Shown: piece after piece, positions 17,120-26,298 of the stretch
How positions within the stretch are numbered: the first letter of the stretch is position 1
Layout of the letters: the number at the start of each line of letters is the position of its first letter
NCBI RefSeq assembly: GCF_018127965.1
Contig: NZ_CP072349.1
Span: 934,001-998,000 of the forward strand
Source: Prevotella melaninogenica
GTDB taxonomy: Bacteria > Bacteroidota > Bacteroidia > Bacteroidales > Bacteroidaceae
DNA length: 64,000 nt
Reading direction: 5' to 3'
Made by a program: the position numbers and the translations under genes
The notes under the pieces: generated by a model
Told to the model about the DNA's origin: nothing
The model's database searches: none
What the model saw: the letters and a program-made list of their open reading frames with translations, nothing else

Positions 17120-18472
17120 ATGCAGTTGTTGGATAACTGGAATAAGGAGATTTTACGCCTTGCCATCCCCTCTATTATAAGTAATGTGACTGTTCCATTG
17201 TTAGGTCTTGTTGACTTGGCAGTGGTAGGACATATTGGGAATGAAACCTATATCAGTGCGATAGCAGTCGGTTCGATGATATTCAATGTGATGTACTGGC
17301 TATTAGGATTCCTACGCATGGGAACGAGTGGTATGACATCACAAGCATATGGACGACAAGACGGGCAGGAATGTATGAATATTCTTGTGCGTACACTGAC
17401 AATAGGAGTGGGAATGGGAGTCCTCTTTGTCGGGGCACAGCGTGGTATAGAGTGGGGGATGCTTCGGCTAATGAATACGCCAGAGGCTTCGTGGCACTTT
17501 GTTGCTACCTACTTCAGAATCGTTATATGGGGTGCACCTGCCATGTTGGGACTCTACGGACTGACTGGATGGTTTATCGGAATGCAAGATACGCGTACGC
17601 CAATGGTGGTGGCTGTGTTGCAGAATGTGGTTAATATCCTTGCCTCTTTGTTTTTCGTTTTTGTATTTGACTGGAAAATCAGTGGTGTTGCTGCAGGTAC
17701 AGCTTTGGCTCAGTGGGCAGGCTTTGTAGTCTCTTTATATGCTGCATACAAGCGGATAACATCTGGGAAAGATCGGGGATTGGCTTTGGGGAAAGAACGT
17801 CGTGTAGCCTTGCAGACAACCTTCCGTCATGTATTTATCATGAGAGGAGAATGGGGTGAGTTCTTCCGTGTAAACAAAGATATCTTCTTGCGAACACTTT
17901 GTTTGGTGGCAGTGAACTTCTTCTTTACGTCAGCTGGAGGAAAACAGGGAGCAATGATGTTGGCTGTGAATACATTATTAATGACCTTGTTTACGCTCTT
18001 CTCTTATCTGATGGATGGTTTTGCATATGCAGGAGAGGCGCTTAGTGGTAAGTATTATGGCGCAGGAGATAAAGAAGGACTGCGTATAACAGTTCGTCGA
18101 CTCTTTGGTTTTGGAGTCATTATGGCATTGATGTTTACTGCGGTTTACGTCTTTGGCGGTGTAGGTTTCCTTTGTCTTCTCACAAGTGATACGGCTGTTG
18201 TGACAGCTGCACAGCCTTATCTCTTTTGGGCTTACCTTATTCCTATAGTAGGAATGGCAGCTTTTGTGTTAGATGGAGTCTTTATCGGCTTGACAGCTAC
18301 TAAGGGAATGTTGTTCTCAACAGCTATGGCAATGATAACATTCTTCGTTGTCTATTATTTGTTTTGGAATAGTTATGGAAATAACGCCTTATGGATAGCT
18401 TTTCTATCGTTTCTTGGAATGAGAGGATTTGCCTCTATTCTCTGGGCACGTAGATGTTTAGTAATAATTTAA
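17120..18472 (+). CDS. MATE-family efflux transporter
   Basis: 450 residues with about twelve membrane helices and MATE/DinF-type signatures: the opening LAIPSIISNVTVPLLGLVDLAVVGHIG, then FLRMGTSGMTSQAYGRQD and, in the second half, LMDGFAYAGEALSGKYYGAGD. It exports drugs or metabolites using Na+ or H+ gradients across the inner membrane. It resembles the DinF branch. Cotranscribed with the small protein before it; the metallophosphoesterase follows after 16 bases. Confidence 0.93.
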   Translation: MQLLDNWNKEILRLAIPSIISNVTVPLLGLVDLAVVGHIGNETYISAIAVGSMIFNVMYWLLGFLRMGTSGMTSQAYGRQDGQECMNILVRTLTIGVGMGVLFVGAQRGIEWGMLRLMNTPEASWHFVATYFRIVIWGAPAMLGLYGLTGWFIGMQDTRTPMVVAVLQNVVNILASLFFVFVFDWKISGVAAGTALAQWAGFVVSLYAAYKRITSGKDRGLALGKERRVALQTTFRHVFIMRGEWGEFFRVNKDIFLRTLCLVAVNFFFTSAGGKQGAMMLAVNTLLMTLFTLFSYLMDGFAYAGEALSGKYYGAGDKEGLRITVRRLFGFGVIMALMFTAVYVFGGVGFLCLLTSDTAVVTAAQPYLFWAYLIPIVGMAAFVLDGVFIGLTATKGMLFSTAMAMITFFVVYYLFWNSYGNNALWIAFLSFLGMRGFASILWARRCLVII

Positions 18473-18488
18473 GAAAAAAGATTGTAAG

Positions 18489-19592
18489 ATGGGTTATGGT
18501 TGGATAATCGTGTTTCTTTTGATCCTTTTGCTGGGCTGTGGATATGTAAGTTGGCATGTATGGCAGATTCTGCCCCTTGCTGTAGTAGGTAAGTGGATTG
18601 TCGTTGGAGCATTGTTGCTTTGCATCGTATGCTTCTTTACCAATTTTATATTGGGTTTGGATAATAAGCCAATGCCAATAGCTGTTACATTATATGAACT
18701 TGGCAATTCTGCTGTGTTTATCGGGCTGTATCTGTTATTATTCTTTCTTGTGCTCGACCTGGGAAGATTACTTCGTCTTGTTCCTCGTTCCTTCCTTTAT
18801 AATAGTTGGGCAGGTACAGTATCGGTAGTTGTTATTATGATTGGATTGTTCGTTTATGGATATTTCAATTATTTGCACAAAGAGCGTGTACCCTTAACTT
18901 TACTGTCAGCAAAACCGATGAAACAACAGCATCGTTTGGTAATGATGACCGACCTACATTTAGGTTATCATAATCGTACAGATGAGTTCAGAAAGTGGGT
19001 TGATAAGGTGAATGAAGAGCAACCAGAGGCTATTCTCATAGCAGGAGATATTATTGATGGTAGTATTCGTGCGTTAATAGACCAAGATATGGCAACTGAG
19101 TTTCGTCGTCTGAAGGCTCCTGTTTATGCTTGTTTAGGAAATCATGAGTATCTAAGTGGTGAACCTCGTGCAAAGAAGTTCTATCAAGATGCAGGGATTC
19201 ATCTGCTCATTGATAAACATAGTGTGGTGCCTTTGGCAGGTGGTGACTCAATTCTTATTGTAGGACGCGATGATAGGACGAATAAAAAACGTGCCAGCCT
19301 ACAGCATTTGATGAAGTCTGCTCCAAAGGGGTATTATACGATTCTTATGGATCATCAGCCTTATCACTTGGAAGAGGCACAGCAAGCTGGTATAGACTTC
19401 CAACTCTCTGGTCACACGCATTATGGTCAGGTATGGCCTGTAAGTTGGATAGAAGACCTTATCTATGAGGATGCTTTCGGACCTTTACAGAAAGGGAATA
19501 CACAATATTACGTGTCTTCTGGAATCGGTATTTGGGGTGGTAAGTTCCGTATCGGAACAAGGTCTGAATATGTAGTAGCTGATATCAAGTAG
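18489..19592 (+). CDS. Membrane-anchored calcineurin-like metallophosphoesterase
   Basis: 367 residues. The first about 140 residues hold four or so membrane helices; the rest is a metallophosphoesterase domain with TDLHLG (D-x-H), GDIIDG, GNHEY, DHQPYH and SGHTHYGQ, the complete set of metal ligands. Family members of this YkuE-like type hydrolyse phosphoester bonds at the membrane; some act on lipid substrates such as UDP-diacylglucosamine. The substrate here is not known. Confidence 0.88.
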   Translation: MGYGWIIVFLLILLLGCGYVSWHVWQILPLAVVGKWIVVGALLLCIVCFFTNFILGLDNKPMPIAVTLYELGNSAVFIGLYLLLFFLVLDLGRLLRLVPRSFLYNSWAGTVSVVVIMIGLFVYGYFNYLHKERVPLTLLSAKPMKQQHRLVMMTDLHLGYHNRTDEFRKWVDKVNEEQPEAILIAGDIIDGSIRALIDQDMATEFRRLKAPVYACLGNHEYLSGEPRAKKFYQDAGIHLLIDKHSVVPLAGGDSILIVGRDDRTNKKRASLQHLMKSAPKGYYTILMDHQPYHLEEAQQAGIDFQLSGHTHYGQVWPVSWIEDLIYEDAFGPLQKGNTQYYVSSGIGIWGGKFRIGTRSEYVVADIK

Positions 19593-19737
19593 GAATTAAC
19601 CATTCTGTTTGTTTAGAACAATATTTTTAATAAACTACTTATAGCATAATACGCTTATTGTTAGTGGTTTAATTTATATTATTAAATGATATCTATAAGT
19701 TGAATTCTTCATCATCTATTATTGTATTCATGCTGCG

Positions 19738-19803
19738 CACATGTGGTGCGGAGCATGAACACCATAGGTGCGGAGCGTAAGCACCATTGGTGTTCATGGC
19801 TTA
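19738..19803. repeat. 22-bp palindrome array, family A, locus 1
   Basis: Three units start at 19738, 19760 and 19782, each a CAC-N5-GTG core (CACATGTGGTG, CACCATAGGTG, CACCATTGGTG) followed by a conserved GGAGC-type spacer. The same pitch and core occur at 33136, 38688, 43141 and 48092. Confidence 0.85.
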
Positions 19804-20042
19804 TTGTTTTATTACTTTTTGTTGTGAAGGGGGCTATGCATTGTTGGAAAAGAAGTATAAAACCAAATATAAAAGACGAGATCGGTAATTATGCGATTAA
19901 TGAGAAATACGATTTCATTATCGCCTATCGCCAGATGAGAGATTAAGACAGAATAACTCTAAAGATGTTCCAACGTTTTCTTAATAAGATAAGTCGTTCG
20001 TTACGATGTGTTGAAGAATCTAAAAAGAAAAACAGATATTAG
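19804..20042. other. Intergenic stretch without a supported gene
   Basis: Part of the 590-bp gap between the phosphoesterase and the export lipoprotein. A 74-codon frame at 19722-19946 starts upstream of the repeat array and runs through it; it is more likely chance than a gene. The tail KPNIKDEIGNYAINEKYDF could be a gene remnant. Confidence 0.5.
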
Positions 20043-20074
20043 TTTGCGGTTATCAGAAAATAGTTGTATTTTTG
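20043..20074 (+). promoter_or_regulatory. Promoter of the polysaccharide-export lipoprotein gene
   Basis: TTTG at 20043-20046, 20 bases, TATTTTTG at 20067-20074; a full -33/-7 match. It leaves a roughly 100-base leader before the ATG at 20184. Confidence 0.75.
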
Positions 20075-20183
20075 CAAAGAATATATTTCGATCGATGAAA
20101 TAAGGAAATAAGTTCCTTTGTTTTCGTTCGTTTTTATTTTGCTAAAATTAATGTTGATAGTTGACTACACGTTATTTGTTCAA

Positions 20184-20984
20184 ATGAAAAAAATTATTTT
20201 CTCCCTCATAGTTACAGCTATGATTATGACCATGACGGGATGTGGCTCAAGTAAGGGCTTTACTTACTTAGAAAACGCTGATTCTATTAGTCTTGCTGCT
20301 TCACGTGGCCTGTATGATGCACGCATCATGCCAAAAGATGAATTGACGATTACTGTAAACACTACTGACCCAGATGCTGCGGCTCCTTTCAATTTGCAGG
20401 TGCGTAACCAGTTGGGTAGTGGTAAGCAGGTTGCTTCGGGTGGTGGCTCTTTGCAGGGTTACTTGGTAGACAACTCAGGATTCATCAATTTCCCAGTAAT
20501 TGGTAAGATTCATGTAAGTGGCTTGACAAAGCCTGAGTGTGAAGACCTTATCAAGAGTAAGATTCAGCCTTATTTGGCACGCACTGAGAATCCTATCGTT
20601 ACTGTTCGTATGAGCAGTTACCATATAACCGTTCTTGGTGAAGTTGGTAGTCCAGGTGTTATTCCTGTATCAACAGAGAAGATGAGTGTCTTGGAAGCAA
20701 TTGCGCAAGCTGGCGACCTTGGCGTTTATGGAAAGCGTGATAACATTATGTTGATTCGTGAAGATCCAACAGGTCAGAAGCATGTTGTACGTTTGAATCT
20801 CAATGATGCAAACTTGCTTAACTCACCTTACTATTATCTTCAGCAGAATGATGTCCTCTATGTTCAGCCAAACAGTGTAAAGGCTAAGAACTCAGGTATC
20901 GGTAGTTCTACTACCCTCTGGTTCTCTTTCATTGGTATTGTGACATCAGTGGCATCATTGCTTGTAAACGTATTGAGAAAGTAA
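20184..20984 (+). CDS. Polysaccharide export outer-membrane lipoprotein (Wza/BexD type)
   Basis: 266 residues from the ATG at 20184. An ATG at 20118 would add 22 residues in front of the signal sequence and is less likely. A lipoprotein signal ends at MTGCG. The Poly_export domain follows (YDARIMPKDELTITVNTTDP, GYLVDNSGFINFPVIGKIHVSGLTKPE) and then one SLBB domain (ITVLGEVGSPGVIPV...MSVLEAIAQAGDLGVYGKRDNIMLIRE). The C-terminal hydrophobic helix (WFSFIGIVTSVASLLVNVL) probably crosses the outer membrane. It forms the export channel. No wzc tyrosine kinase lies beside it. Confidence 0.92.
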   Translation: MKKIIFSLIVTAMIMTMTGCGSSKGFTYLENADSISLAASRGLYDARIMPKDELTITVNTTDPDAAAPFNLQVRNQLGSGKQVASGGGSLQGYLVDNSGFINFPVIGKIHVSGLTKPECEDLIKSKIQPYLARTENPIVTVRMSSYHITVLGEVGSPGVIPVSTEKMSVLEAIAQAGDLGVYGKRDNIMLIREDPTGQKHVVRLNLNDANLLNSPYYYLQQNDVLYVQPNSVKAKNSGIGSSTTLWFSFIGIVTSVASLLVNVLRK

Positions 20985-21153
20985 AATACTGTCCTTGTAG
21001 GGCTTGTATATAGCCTTTCTTAGGATAAAATATAATAGGAATGAGAATATCTTTGATATCCATGTCTTGGGTAGACCTTAGGGTACTACTAAAAAGAGAG
21101 GGTGTGAGAGGTATTCTCTTTTTGAATTTAGGGTAACTGATTGTATAAGGATT

Positions 21154-23000
21154 ATGTGTGGAATTGTAGGATACATTGGAACAAAGCGTGAAGCTTATCC
21201 CATTTTAATTAAAGGCTTACAGCGCCTTGAATATAGGGGATATGACAGTGCAGGTGTAGCATTGATAAATAAAGGTAAAGAACTGAATGTTTATAAAACA
21301 AAAGGAAAGGTTGCTGACCTGGAAGAGTATTGTTCAGATAAGGACATAACAGGTAATATCGGTATTGCTCATACGCGTTGGGCAACACATGGTGAACCTT
21401 CTTCATTAAATGCTCATCCGCATTATTCACAGTCAAAGAATCTTGCTATTATTCATAATGGCATCATTGAGAACTATGCTGAAATCAAGCATAATCTCAT
21501 AGAAAAAGGAATGACATTTCAGTCAGAAACTGATACGGAAGTATTGGTACAATTGATTGATTATATACAGACAAAGAAAACCTCAGTTTACTGGAGGCTG
21601 TTCAGTTAGCACTTCATCAAGTCATTGGTGCATATGCTATAGCTATACTTGATAAGCGCAATCCAGACACTATTATTGCGGCACGTAAGCAGAGCCCATT
21701 AGTAGTAGGCATTGGTGATGGGGAATTCTTCCTTGGCTCGGATGCCAGTCCTATTGTAGAGTATACGGATAAGGTCGTATACTTAGATGATGGCAATATT
21801 GCCGTTATGAAGTTAGGAGAAGAACTGAAGGTTGTTAATATTCTAAATGAAGAACTGTCACCAGAGGTGCGTACAGTAGATATTAATCTTGGAGAGATAG
21901 AGAAAGGAGGTTTCCCTCACTTTATGCTCAAAGAGATTTTTGCACAGCCAGAGTGTTTGAAGAATTGTATGCGTGGACGTGTACACCCAGAACATACTCA
22001 GGTGACATTGAGGGCTTTGATAGATCATCGTGATAAGTTGCTGAATGCGAAGCGCATAATCATTGTTGCTTGTGGTACAAGTTGGCATGCAGGACTAATT
22101 GGTAAGCAGCTGATAGAGGAGTATTGTCGTATTCCTGTTCAGGTCGAATATGCAAGTGAATTCCGTTATGGCAACCCTGTGGTTGGTGATGGTGATGTTG
22201 TGATCGCCATCTCACAGAGTGGTGAAACAGCAGATACACTTGCTGCAGTAGAACTTGCAAAATCAAAGGGTGCGTTTATTTATGGTATTTGTAATGCCAT
22301 TGGTTCAAGTATTCCACGTGCAACAGACACTGGAACTTACATTCATGTAGGACCTGAGATTGGCGTAGCATCAACGAAGGCTTTTACAGGACAGGTTACA
22401 GTGTTGACAATGTTTGCGCTTGCACTTGCCAATGCAAAGGGAACTATCAGCGAAGAAGATTACAAGAAAGTGATAAAAGAGTTGGCTGAAATGCCTTCTA
22501 TTATAGAAGAGGTGTTAAAGTCAAATGAGCAGATAGCAGACTTAGCACGTACGTTTACTTACGCCCGTAACTTTCTCTATCTTGGTCGAGGATATAGTTA
22601 TCCAGTAGCTCTTGAAGGCGCATTGAAGTTGAAGGAGATATCCTATATACATGCTGAAGGCTATCCAGCAGCAGAGATGAAACATGGACCAATCGCTTTG
22701 ATAGATTCAGATATGCCTGTCGTAGCTATTGCAACACATAATGGCATGTATGAGAAGGTTCGTAGTAATATCCAAGAGATAAAGGCACGACAAGGACGCG
22801 TGATAGCTTTAGTTTCAAAGGGTGATACAACCATCTCTAAAATAGCAGATGCTGTTATAGAACTCCCAGACATGATGGAATGTCTTGAGCCATTAGTGGC
22901 AACGGTTCCACTGCAGCTGTTGGCTTATCATATTGCTGTATGTAAAGGCAAGGATGTTGATCAGCCAAGAAATCTGGCTAAGTCTGTAACAGTAGAGTAG
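21154..23000 (+). pseudogene. glmS: glmS, glutamine-fructose-6-phosphate aminotransferase, split by a one-base deletion
   Basis: The first frame (21154-21609) begins MCGIVGYIG with the Ntn nucleophile Cys2 and holds the glutaminase domain (IAHTRWATHGEPS). It leaves frame at the A4 run 21577-21580. With one extra A the reading continues KKNLSLLEAVQLALHQVIGAYAIAILDKR into the frame that ends at 23000, with both SIS domains (IVACGTSWHAG, AISQSGETADTL, EGALKLKEISYIHAEGYPAAEMKHGP). The repaired product has 615 residues, the normal size. GlmS makes glucosamine-6-phosphate for peptidoglycan and LPS and is normally essential, so a sequencing error is likelier than a dead gene. Confidence 0.9.
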
Positions 23001-23191
23001 GGAGAGGTGAGTGGTTGACGCCAGACATTATAAGGCATAGTCTGTGTATTTATTCTTAATGAATATGACGAATGCACAGGCTGTGTTACTCCTAATAAAG
23101 TGAAGTTTATATTCATCTTCCTTTTTATTAAGGGAGACATGAAGATAGATATACGATTTTAAAAGTAAAAGAAAGACAGAAAACCTTATCA

Positions 23192-25093
23192 ATGGAAAAG
23201 AACATTCATGAAGACTGCGGTGTGGCAATGATTCGATTGCTGAAGCCGCTTGAGTATTATCAGGAGAAGTATGGCACCTGGATGTATGCACTGAACAAGC
23301 TCTATCTGATGATGGAGAAGCAGCATAACCGTGGTCAAGAGGGAGCTGGTATGGCTTCTGTAAAACTGGATTCTGAGCCAGGTAATGAATATATGTTCCG
23401 TGAGCGTGCAGAGGGTAAGAATGCTGTCGCTGAGATCTTTGCCAATGTTCATAAGCATTATAAGAACCTTTCACAGGAGCAGTTGTCTGATGTTTCTTTT
23501 GCTAAAACTAATCTCCCCTTTGCGGGAGACCTTTATATGGGCCACCTTCGGTACTCTACTACCGGCAAGAGTGGCCTTTCTTATGTTCATCCTTTCTTAC
23601 GTCGCAACAACTGGAAAGCAAAGAATCTCTGTATGTGTGGTAACTTCAATATGACTAATATTGGAGATGTCTTTGAGATTTTGACTGAACAGGGGCAGTG
23701 TCCACGTATCTATAGTGATACGAATATTCTCTTGGAATTGATGGGACACAGACTTGACCGCGAGGTTGAACGTAACTTTGTGGATGCACAGAAGTTAGGT
23801 TTGGAGAAGCGTGCTATCACCAACTATATTGAAGAGAACGTACAGATGAGTAATGTTCTCAAGACAACAATGCAGCACTTTGATGGTGGATATGTTATCT
23901 GTGGATTGACTGGTTCAGGTGAGATGTTCTCTATCCGTGATCCATGGTCGATTCGTCCAGCTTTCTATTATAAGAATGATGAGATTGTTGTTTTGGCAAG
24001 TGAGCGTCCTGTTCTGCAGACTACATTCGACCTTGAGTGTGATGATATCCAAGAGTTGAAACCTGGTCAAGCACTGATAGTTAATAAACGTGGTGAATGT
24101 TCACTACAGCAAATACTTGAACCTAAGCAGAATGCTGCTTGTTCTTTTGAGCGTATCTATTTCTCACGTGGTTCAGACCGTGATATCTATAAGGAGCGTG
24201 AGACATTGGGACGTCAGTTGACAGAGCCTGTGTTGAAAGCAGTTGATTATGATACAGAGCATACAGTCCTCTCGTATATCCCTAATACTGCAGAGGTTGC
24301 GTTCTATGGTCTTGTTCACGGCTTTAAGGAGCAGATTGACAAGAAGAAGGTAGAACAGATTGCAGCTTTAGGTTCTAAGGCTTCTTCAGAGGAGGTCTAT
24401 CGTATTATTCATCAAGATGTACGCTCTGAGAAAGTGGCATGGAAGGATATTAAGTTGCGTACCTTTATCACTGAAGGAAACTCGCGTAATGACCTTGCAT
24501 CTCATGTTTATGACGTAACATACGAGTGTATTAAACCTTATGAGGATAATCTTGTCATTATTGATGACTCTATCGTTCGTGGTACAACATTGAAGGAGAG
24601 TATCCTTCGTATTCTCGATCGCTTGCATCCTAAGAAGATAGTTGTCGTGTCCAGTGCACCACAGATTCGATTCCCAGACTACTATGGTATTGATATGCCA
24701 CATCCAGAAGAGTTCTGTGTCTTCCGTGCAGTAATCGAACTGATACGTGAACGTGGTATGGAAGACTTGCTTCGTGAGGTCTATGAGAATTGTAAGAAAG
24801 AATTGGCAAAGCCTAAGGGACAGACCATTTCAAATGCTGTACGTGCTGTTTATAAGCCTTTTACGGTAGATGAGATTAATAAGAAGATTGTTGAAATGCT
24901 GCGTCCAGAAGGTATGACAACACCTGTAGAACTCGTGTTTCAGAGTGTGGAGGGATTACATAATGCAATACCTAATCACCCCGGTGATTGGTATTTCACA
25001 GGAAACTATCCAACTCCAGGTGGTATGCGATTGGTTAATGAGGCCTTCGTAAGCTATTACGAGCGTGAACATCTAAATACAGTAAAAGCGTAA
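23192..25093 (+). CDS. Amidophosphoribosyltransferase-like class-II glutamine amidotransferase (long form)
   Basis: 633 residues, well above the about 470-500 of standard PurF. The N-terminus MEKNIHEDCGVAMIRL places a Cys at residue 9 as the probable Ntn nucleophile after processing. An N-terminal glutaminase region follows (RGQEGAGMASV, GHLRYSTTG, CMCGNFNMTN). The C-terminal half has the phosphoribosyltransferase signature VIIDDSIVRGTTLKESI. PurF makes phosphoribosylamine from PRPP and glutamine in purine synthesis. The extended form is typical of Bacteroidales and may be a paralogue with altered role. It lies between glmS and carA. Confidence 0.85.
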   Translation: MEKNIHEDCGVAMIRLLKPLEYYQEKYGTWMYALNKLYLMMEKQHNRGQEGAGMASVKLDSEPGNEYMFRERAEGKNAVAEIFANVHKHYKNLSQEQLSDVSFAKTNLPFAGDLYMGHLRYSTTGKSGLSYVHPFLRRNNWKAKNLCMCGNFNMTNIGDVFEILTEQGQCPRIYSDTNILLELMGHRLDREVERNFVDAQKLGLEKRAITNYIEENVQMSNVLKTTMQHFDGGYVICGLTGSGEMFSIRDPWSIRPAFYYKNDEIVVLASERPVLQTTFDLECDDIQELKPGQALIVNKRGECSLQQILEPKQNAACSFERIYFSRGSDRDIYKERETLGRQLTEPVLKAVDYDTEHTVLSYIPNTAEVAFYGLVHGFKEQIDKKKVEQIAALGSKASSEEVYRIIHQDVRSEKVAWKDIKLRTFITEGNSRNDLASHVYDVTYECIKPYEDNLVIIDDSIVRGTTLKESILRILDRLHPKKIVVVSSAPQIRFPDYYGIDMPHPEEFCVFRAVIELIRERGMEDLLREVYENCKKELAKPKGQTISNAVRAVYKPFTVDEINKKIVEMLRPEGMTTPVELVFQSVEGLHNAIPNHPGDWYFTGNYPTPGGMRLVNEAFVSYYEREHLNTVKA

Positions 25094-25118
25094 TAACCGC
25101 TTATCTGTAAATTATCAT

Positions 25119-25200
25119 CATGATAAAAAAGAATTATTTTCATGAAAAGAAAGATTTCTTTTCACGATAAAAAATATTTCTTTTCATGAAAAGAATTTTC
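25119..25200. repeat. 22-bp tandem array, family B, upstream of carA
   Basis: Units begin at 25119, 25141, 25163 and 25185 (last partial), each starting CATGA or CACGA with A-rich then TTCTTTT-type DNA. Across junctions they form the palindrome CTTTTCATGAAAAG. The array ends 22 bases before the carA ATG. A related array is at 60984. Confidence 0.85.
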
Positions 25201-25221
25201 AATCCAACAATACTATAAGCA

Positions 25222-26298
25222 ATGAGGAACGTAACTTTAGTCTTAAGTGACGGAACAAAATTCCATGGAAAGTCGTTTGGATACGATGCTCCAGTAGCTG
25301 GTGAAGTGGTCTTCAACACAGCTATGATGGGCTATCCAGAGAGCTTGACTGACCCTTCATATGCGGGTCAGCTACTAACAATGACCTTCCCATTGGTAGG
25401 TAACTATGGTGTACCACCTTTTACTATTGAGGAAAGTGGTATTCCAACCTTCATGGAGAGTGATAAAATCTATGTCTCAGCCTTGATTGTGTCTGACTAT
25501 ACAGAGGAGCATTCACATTGGAATGCTGTGGAGAGTCTGGCTGACTGGCTGAAGCGTGAACATGTACCAGGTATTACTGGTATTGATACACGTGAGCTGA
25601 CTAAGGTTCTACGTGAGCACGGTGTGATGATGGGTAAGATTCTCTTTGATGATGAACCTAATAATATCCCAGAGGCTGATTACGAGGGAGTAAACTTTGT
25701 TGATCGCGTTTCAACAAAGGAGATTATCCGCTACAACGAGGGTGCTGGTAAGAAGGTTGTTCTTGTTGATTGCGGTGTGAAAGCCAATATTATCCGTTCA
25801 TTGATTACCAGAGGTGTTGAGGTTATCCGTGTACCTTGGAACTATGATTACACTGGTATGGATTATGATGGTCTTTTCCTCGGTAATGGTCCTGGCGACC
25901 CTGATATGTGTAATGATGCTGTTGAGGTTATTCGTAAGCAGATGAGTATGAGTAAGAAGCCTATCTGTGGAATCTGTATGGGTAATCAGTTGCTTTCAAA
26001 GGCTGCAGGAGCAAAGATTTATAAGTTGAAATATGGTCATCGTGGACATAATCAACCTGTTCGTATGGTAGGTACTGATAAGTGTTATATCACCTCACAG
26101 AATCATGGTTATGCGGTTGATGCTTCAACATTAGACAAGGATTGGCAGGAACTCTTCGTTAACATGAATGACGGAAGTAATGAGGGTATTCGCCATAAGG
26201 AGAATCCTTGGTTTACCTCACAGTTCCACCCAGAGGCTTGCTCTGGTCCGGTTGATACTTACTTTATGTTTGATAAATTTGTAGAAACACTGAAATAA
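25222..26298 (+). CDS. carA: Carbamoyl-phosphate synthase small subunit
   Basis: 358 residues, normal length. The N-terminal CarA domain (GKSFGYDAPVAGEVVFNTAMMGYPESLTDPSYAGQLL) is followed by the class-I glutaminase with the nucleophile Cys in ICGICMGNQLL and the His/Glu pair in FHPEA. It releases ammonia from glutamine and channels it to CarB to make carbamoyl phosphate for pyrimidines and arginine. Its stop overlaps the carB start by one base (TAATG). The 22-bp array in front is the only notable upstream signal. Confidence 0.97.
   Translation: MRNVTLVLSDGTKFHGKSFGYDAPVAGEVVFNTAMMGYPESLTDPSYAGQLLTMTFPLVGNYGVPPFTIEESGIPTFMESDKIYVSALIVSDYTEEHSHWNAVESLADWLKREHVPGITGIDTRELTKVLREHGVMMGKILFDDEPNNIPEADYEGVNFVDRVSTKEIIRYNEGAGKKVVLVDCGVKANIIRSLITRGVEVIRVPWNYDYTGMDYDGLFLGNGPGDPDMCNDAVEVIRKQMSMSKKPICGICMGNQLLSKAAGAKIYKLKYGHRGHNQPVRMVGTDKCYITSQNHGYAVDASTLDKDWQELFVNMNDGSNEGIRHKENPWFTSQFHPEACSGPVDTYFMFDKFVETLK

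Noticed and set aside
19722..19946. 74-codon frame MYSCCAHVV... in the gap before the export lipoprotein
   Set aside because: It runs through a family A repeat array, has no promoter or ribosome signal and no recognised domain.
20985..21153. glmS ribozyme in front of glmS
   Set aside because: No matching core sequence was seen in the 169-bp leader region, and this RNA is typical of Firmicutes.
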